The notes under the pieces were generated by a model, which did no database searches, had not been told where the DNA came from, and worked only from the letters and a program-made list of their open reading frames with translations. This document shows, piece by piece, positions 34,415-42,722 of a stretch of 64,000 nucleotides of DNA; the first letter of the stretch is position 1, and each line of letters begins with the position of its first letter. This DNA is from Hohaiivirga sp031546825. Its GTDB lineage: Bacteria > Pseudomonadota > Alphaproteobacteria > Rhizobiales > Beijerinckiaceae. The stretch lies in the NCBI GenBank assembly GCA_031546825.1, contig JAVBJU010000001.1, positions 62,001 to 126,000 of the forward strand, in the 5' to 3' direction. Made by a program: the position numbers and the translations under genes.

Positions 34415-36121
34415 CTATGGAAGAAGTGGGCACGGGTTCGCTTGGGGGGTCATGACAGTCACCGCCTTCCGCGCTCTCGTAACAGCCACATGGAGGTTAA
34501 ATCTTGCTGATCGTTCAGCATCCGCTCCTCGCGGTTGCAAGAATCGTTGGTACGCCCCCTCAAACACGATTACTTCATCGAACTCTTTTCCCTTCGCTTT
34601 ATGAATCGTCATGACGGTCACCCCGTGATGGCCTCGCGTCGTCGCCGCGAACTGATCCTCGACAACGGCCGCCCTCAACAGGCCACGCGCATCCCGATAG
34701 GTGCCGTAGCTGCGCCACGCCTCGGCGAAGCGGCTCTCAATTTGCGCTCCCCGGCGCAGTAGCCGCAGGTATCGAGCTTCTTTGGCTATGGCCTGCAATT
34801 CGGCGCGAGGGCTAGATTTAAATATCTCCCGGATTGCACGCCAATCGCTCATGGGATCGCCACTGAGAGGATGCCTAGCGACATTCTCTAAAAGAGTCCG
34901 CACGTCTGGACCGATGCCGCGATTCCCAAAGCCTACATCTCCTTGCGCCCGCAGTGTCGCGGCAATGGTCCTCAGGCGAGTTGCTTTCTTGATCCCACCG
35001 GCGGAGGCCGATTCATTACGTCCCAACTCGAAAGCTGCGAGACCATCGAGCAGCAAGGCACCAAGGTGGTCCGGATGATCTCTGGGCTCCAGCAACAATG
35101 CGATCATCGCTGCCGCGAGCATTGGACCTTCCGCAGAAACCAGAACTTCCACGGGATAACGTGGCAGACCATGGTCTGCTCGTCCCATATAGTCGAAGAC
35201 ACCTACAGCCAGCGCGTTTGCCGGAACAAGTACGGCAAGTGACCAATCATTCGCCCGGCGTAGCCGGCCAACAACGCGCAAAATCTCTTGCTTCAAAGGT
35301 CTGAGGCTCTGTCCACGGTAGGGGCAGATCGAAACACCACTGTACGCCCCCGCATGGAATACGCCTTCAATCATGTCGTCGGCGAAGTCAGTGATTTGAG
35401 TCCCCGGGCTGCGACGGTTTTCGGCCCCAAAATTGAACTCAGTGGGCCCGAACGCTTCAATAAACTCGTCAAAGCGCCGCGGATCGGCACCCTTAAAGTC
35501 ATATATTCGCTGCTTAGGGTCACCTAAAGCGATTAGCCGGCTGTATTGACCAAGCTGGGCAACCATCTGCCACTCGGCTGCATTCGTATCCTGGAATTCG
35601 TCGACAATAATTAGCGGATACGCCCGCGCATAGGCTTGGGCCAAAAGCGGGACACGTACGAACAGCTCGGTCAAAAGTTTGGCGAATAGATCAAAAGCTA
35701 TCAGTCCCTCTTGATCGAAGAGCTCCCTCTGCCGCGCCGCACGCGCCTCTCCGTCAAGTCCCGCAAGACGGGCGCGCGCTTGAGCGGGTAGCAGGAGGGA
35801 AACCTCAGATCGCGCGCAAAGAAGGTAGGCGTGGCTCTTGAGAATGGTCCATGCAAAGCCGTGATAGGTGTTGATCTCAATACGTGCCAATTGGTCGCGT
35901 GGAATGGAATTGGTTGCTTGTTCCGTAACGCGGGCAATTGTGGCGCGCGCAAAGCTCAGGAATAGAGCTTTCCCGGTTTCGCCGAGCCGAGCCGCTACCA
36001 AATCCGCGCACGCTTTCGCGAGAGCAATGGTCGTCTTACCTGACCCCGCGCCCCCGCGAACGAGGATACAGCCCTCGGTTTCCAATAGCTTTAGCCGCTG
36101 TTCGCAAAGCTCCAATACCAT
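34415..36121 (-). CDS. gajB: Gabija-type UvrD-like helicase (GajB)
   Basis: A 568-residue superfamily 1 helicase-like protein: Walker A RGGAGSGKTTIALAKA (residue ~22), LSFARATIA (motif Ia), LIIVDEFQDTNAAEW (Walker B, ~170), ALGDPKQRIYDFKGADP (motif III, ~200), MTIHKAKGKEFDEVIVFEGA (motif V) and NLHVAVTRARKAV (motif VI) near the C-terminus. It begins 5 bases after the stop of the OLD-family ATPase/nuclease gene, so translation is coupled. In Gabija the nuclease GajA and helicase GajB form a complex that degrades phage DNA when nucleotides are depleted. The frame could extend upstream in the nuclease 3' end, but the ATG at 36121 is the natural start. Confidence 0.85.
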   Translation of the reverse strand: MVLELCEQRLKLLETEGCILVRGGAGSGKTTIALAKACADLVAARLGETGKALFLSFARATIARVTEQATNSIPRDQLARIEINTYHGFAWTILKSHAYLLCARSEVSLLLPAQARARLAGLDGEARAARQRELFDQEGLIAFDLFAKLLTELFVRVPLLAQAYARAYPLIIVDEFQDTNAAEWQMVAQLGQYSRLIALGDPKQRIYDFKGADPRRFDEFIEAFGPTEFNFGAENRRSPGTQITDFADDMIEGVFHAGAYSGVSICPYRGQSLRPLKQEILRVVGRLRRANDWSLAVLVPANALAVGVFDYMGRADHGLPRYPVEVLVSAEGPMLAAAMIALLLEPRDHPDHLGALLLDGLAAFELGRNESASAGGIKKATRLRTIAATLRAQGDVGFGNRGIGPDVRTLLENVARHPLSGDPMSDWRAIREIFKSSPRAELQAIAKEARYLRLLRRGAQIESRFAEAWRSYGTYRDARGLLRAAVVEDQFAATTRGHHGVTVMTIHKAKGKEFDEVIVFEGAYQRFLQPRGADAERSARFNLHVAVTRARKAVTVMTPQANPCPLLP

Positions 36122-36126
36122 CGCAG

Positions 36127-37923
36127 TTACCCGAAAAATCCGGGTGGCGGAGGTGGAGGCGGAGGCGGAGGCGGTGTGACCATTTTCTTCAGCGCCGTCA
36201 GAATTTCCATCATCGTCCGAGGAAAATGTCCTACCTCGCACTGATCGAAAAAGACGGTGAGAAAATCATCCCCTTTCTTATGAGTGAAAAGAGATAGGAA
36301 CGGCGCGCGATAAGCTATTTCCGGCGACCCGTTGGGTGGAATGAGATGGGCAAGTGCGTGCGGCCACTCGCCGGCATCGACGAACCACTGGACAAACCAT
36401 GCCTGCATCGCAGTGGGAACCTCCGCCTGAAGCATGTGCTCGAAGCCCGCATAAGGCTGCTCGAACGCCTCATCCGACGCGGCCAGGATAGCCGCACGTG
36501 CCTCCGGTTGCTGATGATCGAATATCGTTGCAACAGTCTTGCCGAGACCCCGAAAGAAGCTGGCGAACGGCGCCACTGCCGTCTGACCACCAGCGTCAAA
36601 AGGCACCCACCCAAGCGCATCGAGCCGCTTGTATTGCATCGGCGCAAGTTCAGCCGCTCGACGAGCAACGGCGCTGTAGGCGACCAGTTCTGTCTTACCC
36701 TCCACAACGATAATGCGGCGCGCCAACAACGCCTCGCAAAAACGTGTCCGGAAACCGTCTCTGAAAATCTTGAGTTTGAGATTTTCGGGTAGAACTACGC
36801 TGGTCGAGGTCAACTGCCCTGCGTTATCGCGTGTCAACACCATCATCTGTTCGGGTTTAAACTGCTCGATGACGTAAGGCGAATGAGACGTAAACAAAGC
36901 CTGGGCGGCAAGTTCGCGCACCTTGTCCACCACTCGCTTTTGAACGTGTGGCGGCAGAGAAAGCTCAGGTTCTTCCATCGCGAAGATGACCCGTCCTTTC
37001 CGACGCTGGGCAATTAAGCCCAGCATGGCGAGAACTAACGCGTTGATAGTGCCTGATCCCTGGTGCTGAAATGGAGCCGCATAGCCTTGGACGCCCGTCG
37101 CCAAAAACGACTTCAGAACGCGGCGGAGATCTTCTCGTGTCAGCTCCGACACCCGCAGGTGGGGCGCGTCGGCCCATTCGCCCGGAACTATCTCTCGCAT
37201 CGCGTCGCGTATCGCTGTCAATATCCGTCCAAACTCAGCATCTTCCTCGCCTACTACGTCGAGGCCACGCAGTCGACCAAGCAACCCCTCCCACATGCGG
37301 GTTCTGACCTCGTAGGTCTTTAGAATTACATCAAGAAGCGATCCGCGTTCCATCGAAAGCGCCCTATTCCCTGTCCGAAGCGCCCGAAGGTGGAGAAATC
37401 CGAACTCGCGTTTATCACTAGATCGGCATTCGCTAATGGGTGTCCCGTCATCCTGACGAGGAACAGCAAACCATGTCTTTGCCGTGAACTGGTCATTTTC
37501 GGCGTCGTAAGCGCCTTCAAACCGAATGCGTATGGCCGGTTCGGTGCCAACGCTCCCCACACCACCGGCAGCACCCGGCCCCAGCAACGATCGGTCTGCT
37601 ACCCGCCAGAATTCAAGATTGTTTCGGAACTTGGTGCAGTGCTGCTCGTCCAGACCAGCGATGACAACCTCGACAACAATAGCCTTCGGAGGCTGACTTT
37701 CTAGGGTGCGATAGTCGCCCCCATAAAAGTCATGCTCGTCAATGGCTTGTGTTCGGGCCAATCGATCCGCTCCGATCGCAAGTTCGATCGCCTCGAATAC
37801 GGTAGATTTCCCAGTGTTGTTGTCGCCAAGGAGAACGGTCGTCCCCTCAAAATAGATATCGGCGAGTTTGATACCGCGGAAATTTTCTATATGCACACGA
37901 GCAATTCTCACCATCACCCCCAT
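36127..37923 (-). CDS. gajA: Gabija-type OLD-family ATPase/TOPRIM nuclease (GajA)
   Basis: A 598-residue protein with an N-terminal SMC/OLD-type ATPase: RIARVHIENFRGI (start), LLGDNNTGKSTVFEAIELAI (Walker A, ~residue 31), a signature-like HQGSGTINALVLAMLGLI (~290), FAMEEPELSLPPHVQKRVVD (Walker B and D-loop, ~320) and ALFTSHSPYVIEQFKPEQM (H-loop). A C-terminal TOPRIM domain follows, with VVEGKTELVAYSAV (~430) and FDHQQPEA (~497). An adjacent UvrD-like gene makes this a class 2 OLD, the Gabija layout. The C-terminus ends in eleven prolines and GFFG, which is unusual. Start at 37923 or 37914 (MVRIARV...) is unresolved. Confidence 0.85.
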   Translation of the reverse strand: MGVMVRIARVHIENFRGIKLADIYFEGTTVLLGDNNTGKSTVFEAIELAIGADRLARTQAIDEHDFYGGDYRTLESQPPKAIVVEVVIAGLDEQHCTKFRNNLEFWRVADRSLLGPGAAGGVGSVGTEPAIRIRFEGAYDAENDQFTAKTWFAVPRQDDGTPISECRSSDKREFGFLHLRALRTGNRALSMERGSLLDVILKTYEVRTRMWEGLLGRLRGLDVVGEEDAEFGRILTAIRDAMREIVPGEWADAPHLRVSELTREDLRRVLKSFLATGVQGYAAPFQHQGSGTINALVLAMLGLIAQRRKGRVIFAMEEPELSLPPHVQKRVVDKVRELAAQALFTSHSPYVIEQFKPEQMMVLTRDNAGQLTSTSVVLPENLKLKIFRDGFRTRFCEALLARRIIVVEGKTELVAYSAVARRAAELAPMQYKRLDALGWVPFDAGGQTAVAPFASFFRGLGKTVATIFDHQQPEARAAILAASDEAFEQPYAGFEHMLQAEVPTAMQAWFVQWFVDAGEWPHALAHLIPPNGSPEIAYRAPFLSLFTHKKGDDFLTVFFDQCEVGHFPRTMMEILTALKKMVTPPPPPPPPPPPGFFG

Positions 37924-38029
37924 CGACTTCTTAGGCGATCACCAGACGACCTATATGCTCCATTCCGTGGATACGCCCGTTTCTCATATTACGTCGATTA
38001 GTAATAGCCTATTTCACCTCTGTTCCATA

Positions 38030-39418
38030 TCATTTCAAAATAACCGTCACTAGCGTCTCGACCTTCCTCATATCCCCCGACAGAGCCCTATACTGATCCA
38101 GCAAAAAAGATATCTCCTGAAAAACCGCCTCCGGATCGAGCCCGCGCTCCAGTTTGTCATGCACCAGCGCCGCTGAATAATGACTGTAGCGATCCACCAT
38201 ATCCGTCGTTGAATGTCCGGTAATCGACATCACCTCGGCTGTTGTCAGCCCACGCTCGAACAACCGGCTGGTAGCTTCATGGCGGAGATCGTGGAAGTGC
38301 AGGTCTTCAATGCCGGTTCTTTTTAAAAGCTTCTTCCACCAATTCTCGAAGGTCGTGAGCGGGATATCAAAAAATGGGATGTCAGCATCAGGGCGTAGCT
38401 TCACCACTTTCCCTGCCCCCTGCTCCGGGTTCAGCGCTTCATCGATAATCGCCTGGATTTCGCGAGTGATCGGAATGACACCGGTACGCTTGTTGCGAAC
38501 GGCCGTGTCGCGGGGGAAAACCAGCACGCGCTTTCCATTGCCGATATCGCGGATATGGCTCGTCCGAACCATGAATATCCGCTCGCGCCGCAGAGCAGTT
38601 TCAATGGCAAAGCGGATGATGAGCGGAAACAGGCGATTTATCTGGGCTGCTTCCGTCAGGAGGGTAGCAAGCTCGTTCGAAGATACCCGACGCTCACGCC
38701 CTGGTGAAGCTTTGGGCATCGGCACACCGCGCAAGTCCGGCACACCATCAATGGTCTGGCCGATATGCTTCAGTGCGCGGGTGATCAATTGCAGATGGTT
38801 GGCGATGGTCGTGCGGGCGGGTTCTTTCACGCCTTCGCGCTCTTCAATCTTTTTGACCTGAGCCTCTATCTTGCGCCTTTCTCCGGCCTCTGAAGCATTA
38901 TTCGCCTCTATCCGCAGGTGCTCGAGCGACCTTAGGTCTTCAATCCGCTTTGCATTCTTGGGGTCCAAGCTCAGCCTGGCTATCGCAGCATCAAGGCTCT
39001 TCCGCCAGCCACGGCGGATCAGCTCATCGCGATACGCGGCGATATCGGTTTTCCGCAACGCCGCCACAGGGCGCTGAGCGATGGGATCAGCCAGAATATG
39101 TTTGATTCGGTTGCGGTCTTTATCGGCGTTCGCTGGCTTTCCCTTGAGGCCTTCGCGCTCATACCGCTTTAACGCCTCGCTCAGCGTGGTGTTCTCCGCC
39201 TCACGGGCGCTGACATAGACGCCGCCGAGCATCTGGCGGCGGGTTTCCTCGGCCCAAGCCTTGGCGTCGCCCAGTTGCCGCCTGCGCTCAGCTGCTGTGT
39301 CCGAAAACAAGGGAAATGTCTTGTTGATTGGATCGAAGCCGATCACGCGAACACGAACGCGCAGAGAGCCGGATGGCAGTCGGTCCATTCCTTCAGGCAA
39401 ATTCTCTTTGCGGGCCAT
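38030..39418 (-). CDS. Tyrosine recombinase / integrase
   Basis: A 462-residue phage-type integrase. The N-terminal ~90 residues are an arm-binding type domain; residues ~95-270 the core-binding domain; and the catalytic domain has the arginine block IRFAIETALRRERIF (~300), HFHDLRHEATSRLFERGLT (~395) and SITGHSTTDMVDRYSHYS (~420) ending with the nucleophile tyrosine. AAGGGAG lies eight bases before the ATG at 39418; an upstream in-frame ATG adds 16 residues without a ribosome site. It lies 120 bases from the tRNA-Arg attachment site and is expected to integrate and excise the island. Confidence 0.96.
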   Translation of the reverse strand: MARKENLPEGMDRLPSGSLRVRVRVIGFDPINKTFPLFSDTAAERRRQLGDAKAWAEETRRQMLGGVYVSAREAENTTLSEALKRYEREGLKGKPANADKDRNRIKHILADPIAQRPVAALRKTDIAAYRDELIRRGWRKSLDAAIARLSLDPKNAKRIEDLRSLEHLRIEANNASEAGERRKIEAQVKKIEEREGVKEPARTTIANHLQLITRALKHIGQTIDGVPDLRGVPMPKASPGRERRVSSNELATLLTEAAQINRLFPLIIRFAIETALRRERIFMVRTSHIRDIGNGKRVLVFPRDTAVRNKRTGVIPITREIQAIIDEALNPEQGAGKVVKLRPDADIPFFDIPLTTFENWWKKLLKRTGIEDLHFHDLRHEATSRLFERGLTTAEVMSITGHSTTDMVDRYSHYSAALVHDKLERGLDPEAVFQEISFLLDQYRALSGDMRKVETLVTVILK

Positions 39419-39459
39419 CGTTGATACTCCCTTAGGTTCGCAGTTAAGAGAGTACCATT

Positions 39460-39477
39460 TGGTCATGAATTGGTCAC
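39460..39477. promoter_or_regulatory. Candidate integrase arm-type site, right end
   Basis: TGGTCATGAATTGGTCAC, identical to 26112-26129, with two TGGTCA half-sites 11 bases apart. It lies between the integrase start and the right att site, so binding here could also repress the integrase promoter. Confidence 0.6.
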
Positions 39478-39537
39478 GAAAATCTTTTCGCGCCCGAGTG
39501 TCTTATAAAAAATGTGTTTATATTTCAATATCTTAAT

Positions 39538-39586
39538 TGGCGATCCCGGGAAGACTCGAACTTCCGACCTTCGGTTTAGGAAACCG
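39538..39586. repeat. att repeat within tRNA-Arg (attR-type), 49 bp
   Basis: Identical to 25950-25998. The repeat starts exactly at the encoded CCA end of the tRNA and runs into the anticodon stem, the usual crossover zone of tRNA-directed integrases. Confidence 0.95.
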
Positions 39587-39614
39587 CTGCTCTGTCCTGC
39601 TGAGCTACGGGACC
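39538..39614 (-). tRNA. tRNA-Arg (anticodon CCT), integration target
   Basis: A 77-nt tRNA with encoded CCA. The acceptor stem GGTCCCG/CGGGATC has one G-T pair; D-arm GCTC...GAGC; anticodon loop TTCCTAA with anticodon CCT (Arg); T-arm with GTTCGAGTC. The first pair of the anticodon stem is a G-A mismatch. The gene is intact because the island brought or preserved its 3' end; the truncated 3' copy is at 25950. Confidence 0.93.
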
Positions 39615-39960
39615 GCTTGACCCGGATGGCGCATGATTAAAAACGCGCATGGGGAAAATGCCTCTAGCATGATGCAGGTTATTGGGCAACGTGACCTTCA
39701 TATATGGGAGAGGCTATTTAAGCCGGGCCGCAGGTGCAGTTTTTTGGAAAACTTCTGGCGAAGAGGCCTGACATGCGTCACAATGTTGAGTGGAGGGTGT
39801 TTGATAAGTCCTCAGGGTCGGTCCGGTGGCCCTTTTTCGCCTCGGACGGCGGTGCGCTTTTGGCGGGACGAAAAAATCCCCAAATGGCCCTCAGCTGAGG
39901 ACTTATCAAACACCCTCCAAGAATAACCCTCTTTCCGCACTTTTATTTCAAGAGAGTGAA
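39615..39960. other. Region between tRNA-Arg and ilvD
   Basis: No gene of its own. It contains the 129-bp inverted-repeat element at 39791-39919 and, in 39615-39790 or just before ilvD, the ilvD promoter. No leader peptide or attenuator for branched-chain amino acids is visible. Confidence 0.6.
39791..39919. mobile_element. MITE-like palindromic element, 129 bp
   Basis: Perfect 25-bp terminal inverted repeats (39791-39815 and 39895-39919; ends TGGAGGGTGTTTG...CAAACACCCTCCA) enclose 79 bases with no reading frame. This is the form of a miniature inverted-repeat element mobilised by a transposase elsewhere. No clear target duplication is seen (the flanks share only AG). It lies 41 bases before the ilvD start and might alter its expression. 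Confidence 0.7.
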
Positions 39961-41802
39961 ATGCCGCAATACCGTTCACGCACATCCACCCATGGTCGCA
40001 ATATGGCGGGAGCCCGCGGGCTCTGGCGCGCCACCGGCATGAAGGACGGGGATTTCGGCAAGCCGATTATTGCGATTGCCAACTCGTTCACCCAGTTTGT
40101 GCCCGGCCATGTGCACCTCAAGGATATGGGCCAGTTGGTGGCACGCGAGATCGAGAAGGCGGGCGGGGTCGCCAAGGAATTCAACACCATCGCCGTCGAT
40201 GATGGCATCGCCATGGGCCATGACGGCATGCTTTATTCCTTGCCGTCGCGCGAAATCATTGCCGATTCCGTTGAGTATATGGTCAACGCCCATTGCGCCG
40301 ATGCGCTCATCTGCATTTCCAATTGCGACAAGATCACCCCCGGCATGTTGATGGCATCCCTGCGTCTCAACATCCCCACCGTGTTCGTCTCGGGTGGGCC
40401 GATGGAGGCGGGCAAGGTCAAGTGGCGTGGCACAACCAAGGCGGTTGACCTCATTGACGCTATGATTGTCGCCGCCGATGACAACGTGACCGATGCCGAG
40501 GTCGAGGAAATGGAGCAGAATGCCTGCCCCACCTGCGGCTCGTGCTCGGGCATGTTCACCGCCAATTCCATGAACTGCCTGATGGAGGCCATCGGCCTCG
40601 CCCTGCCGGGCAATGGCACTGTGGTGGCAACCCACTCCGACCGCAAGCGCCTGTTTGTTGAAGCCGGACACCTCATTGTCGATCTCGCCCGCCGCTATTA
40701 CGAGCAGGATGACGCCTCGGTGCTGCCGCGTGCCATCGCCAGCTTTGCGGCGTTTGAGAACGCCATGGCGCTCGATATCGCCATGGGCGGTTCGACCAAC
40801 ACCGTCCTGCACCTTCTGGCCGCCGCCCATGAGGGCGAAATCAACTTCACCATGGAAGACATTGACCGGTTGTCACGCAAGGTGCCATGCCTGTGCAAAG
40901 TGGCGCCGGCTGTTGCCAATGTGCATGTGGAAGACGTGCACCGTGCGGGCGGTATCATGGGCATTCTGGGAGAGCTTGACCGTGCCGGGTTGCTCGACAC
41001 CACCACCCCCTGCGTTCACGAAAAATCACTGAAAGACGCGCTCAACCGCTGGGATATCAAGGCATCCGATAGCGAGAGCGTCAACACCTTCTACCGTGCC
41101 GCGCCGGGCGGCATCCGCACCACCGTCGCCTTCAGCCAGGAGCGGCGCTACCCGGAAATCGACAACGACCGCGACCGCGGCGTGATCCGTAACAAGGCCA
41201 ATGCTTTCTCGCAGGATGGCGGGCTCGCCGTGCTCTATGGCAACCTTGCCGAAGAGGGCAGCATCGTCAAAACAGCGGGCGTCGATGACAGCAATCTCAC
41301 ATTCTCCGGCCCGGCCCGGGTGTTCGAAAGCCAGGACGCTGCGGTCAAGGCCATTCTTGCCAACGAGATCAAGACGGGGGATGTGGTTGTCATCATCTAT
41401 GAAGGGCCACGCGGCGGTCCCGGCATGCAGGAAATGCTGTATCCGACCAGCTATCTGAAGTCGAAGGGCCTCGGCAAAGCCTGCGCCCTCCTCACCGATG
41501 GCCGCTTCTCGGGCGGCACCTCCGGGCTTTCCATTGGCCATGCCTCGCCGGAAGCAGCCGAAGGCGGCACCATTGGTCTGGTGCAGGAAGGCGATCTCAT
41601 CGAGATCGATATTCCCAAGCGCATCATCAACCTCGCCGTCTCGAACGAAGAACTGGCAACCCGCCGCAAAGCGATGGAAGCGCGTGGCGCGAAGGCGTGG
41701 AAGCCCGTTGCCCGCGACCGCAAGGTCTCAGTGGCGCTCAGGGCCTACGCCGCCATGGCGACAAGCGCCGCGCGCGGTGCAGTGCGCGTGGTGCCGGAAT
41801 AG
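39961..41802 (+). CDS. ilvD: Dihydroxy-acid dehydratase
   Basis: Fe-S enzyme of valine, isoleucine and pantothenate synthesis converting 2,3-dihydroxy-3-methyl acids to 2-oxo acids. The 613-residue length fits the long bacterial form. Conserved blocks: SNCDKITPGMLMASLRLNIP (about residue 121, cluster cysteine), CPTCGSCSGMFTANSMNCL (about residue 194), and LLTDGRFSGGTSGLSIGH (about residue 510). AGAGAG precedes the ATG at 39961; a longer frame extends upstream into the MITE but is not conserved. The next gene begins 3 bases after the stop. Confidence 0.97.
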   Translation: MPQYRSRTSTHGRNMAGARGLWRATGMKDGDFGKPIIAIANSFTQFVPGHVHLKDMGQLVAREIEKAGGVAKEFNTIAVDDGIAMGHDGMLYSLPSREIIADSVEYMVNAHCADALICISNCDKITPGMLMASLRLNIPTVFVSGGPMEAGKVKWRGTTKAVDLIDAMIVAADDNVTDAEVEEMEQNACPTCGSCSGMFTANSMNCLMEAIGLALPGNGTVVATHSDRKRLFVEAGHLIVDLARRYYEQDDASVLPRAIASFAAFENAMALDIAMGGSTNTVLHLLAAAHEGEINFTMEDIDRLSRKVPCLCKVAPAVANVHVEDVHRAGGIMGILGELDRAGLLDTTTPCVHEKSLKDALNRWDIKASDSESVNTFYRAAPGGIRTTVAFSQERRYPEIDNDRDRGVIRNKANAFSQDGGLAVLYGNLAEEGSIVKTAGVDDSNLTFSGPARVFESQDAAVKAILANEIKTGDVVVIIYEGPRGGPGMQEMLYPTSYLKSKGLGKACALLTDGRFSGGTSGLSIGHASPEAAEGGTIGLVQEGDLIEIDIPKRIINLAVSNEELATRRKAMEARGAKAWKPVARDRKVSVALRAYAAMATSAARGAVRVVPE

Positions 41803-41805
41803 CCC

Positions 41806-42579
41806 ATGACACAACAGCCGCTTCGCCTCTTGCGCGGTCTGGCGTTGCTGTTATGCCTCATTGCCCTGCCCCTTGCTGCCAAAGCCGAGGGGCAGGACGC
41901 CTGCTTTTCGACGCTCGTGACCGGGGCCATTGCCGATGTGACGGTGCAAGGCGACATCGTGCTCGCCAGCGGCCAGCGCCTGAGCCTTGCCGATATCGCT
42001 CTGCCAGACGCCGAACCATGGCGGCAACAGGCGCTCACTTTTCTCAAAAACCTCAAAGGCCAGCCAACCACGGTTGATCTCGGCGGCAAAGCCGACCGCT
42101 GGAACCGCGTGCGGGCAGCGCTTGCCATGCCAGATGGCGACCTTGCCGAACTGCTGCTGACCCGAGGCCTCGCCATTGTCGATGGCGGCGAAGCGCGTGC
42201 GCTCTGTAATGGGGAGCTTCTGGCTACCGAACGGCAAGCCCGCGCCCGGCGCGACGGCCTATGGGCAGATGCCGCCAGCCACCCTCTCTCTACCCGTGAT
42301 ACCGAAAAGCTTTTGGAACGCCAGGGCCGGTTCACGCTGGTGAGTGGGCGTATCCTGAGCGTTGGTGTGCGTGAGAAATGGACTTACCTCAATTTCGGTC
42401 GCGACTGGCAAAAGGACTTTTCGGCGTCAATTTCGGCGACCGTGTGGGCGAGGGCAGTAGCGAAAGGCCTCAGCGCCGAAACACTGCGCGGCAAAACCGT
42501 GCTCATCCGCGGTATTGTCCGGCAATGGCGCGGACCGAGCATGGAGATTACAGCCCCGGATCTCCTCGAAGTTTTTTGA
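41806..42579 (+). CDS. Secreted nuclease-like protein (SNase/thermonuclease fold)
   Basis: A 257-residue protein with a Sec signal peptide (LLRGLALLLCLIALPLAAKA). Residues ~35-150 resemble the thermonuclease fold in order: VQGDIVLASGQRLSLADIAL, a strand VDLGGKADRWNRVRAALAMP, DLAELLLTRGLAIV and ERQARARRDGLWAD; residues ~165-257 add an OB-like module (RFTLVSGRILSVGVREKWTY... and VLIRGIVRQWRGPSMEI). The two catalytic arginines of active SNases are only partly recognisable (RWNRVRA), so activity is uncertain. Coupled to ilvD by position. Confidence 0.75.
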   Translation: MTQQPLRLLRGLALLLCLIALPLAAKAEGQDACFSTLVTGAIADVTVQGDIVLASGQRLSLADIALPDAEPWRQQALTFLKNLKGQPTTVDLGGKADRWNRVRAALAMPDGDLAELLLTRGLAIVDGGEARALCNGELLATERQARARRDGLWADAASHPLSTRDTEKLLERQGRFTLVSGRILSVGVREKWTYLNFGRDWQKDFSASISATVWARAVAKGLSAETLRGKTVLIRGIVRQWRGPSMEITAPDLLEVF

Positions 42580-42722
42580 GGACAAAAATCACACGCGGAT
42601 AACCTTTTTGCTTAGACTGATTTTGATGTTTGAACGCGCCGGATCGCTATATAAGCAATACGCAAAATCCGAGGGGCTGCTTGTCACCCTTAGTGATCAT
42701 TGGGGATAAGTTCCTTCACAGA

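Larger units (their letters stand above)
25950..39586. mobile_element. tRNA-Arg-integrated mobilizable genomic island (about 13.6 kb)
   Basis: Bounded by perfect 49-bp direct repeats that match the 3' end of the tRNA-Arg(CCT) gene. The tyrosine integrase gene lies next to the intact tRNA at the right end. Within it are an excisionase-like HTH protein, a replication-initiator-like protein and a relaxase, but no type IV secretion genes, so it fits an integrative mobilizable element that borrows a helper's transfer machinery. Cargo: HTH/PIN toxin-antitoxin pair, metallophosphoesterase, small unknown genes, XRE regulator and a Gabija-type defence pair. Local AT-rich genes contrast with the core genome. 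Confidence 0.92.
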
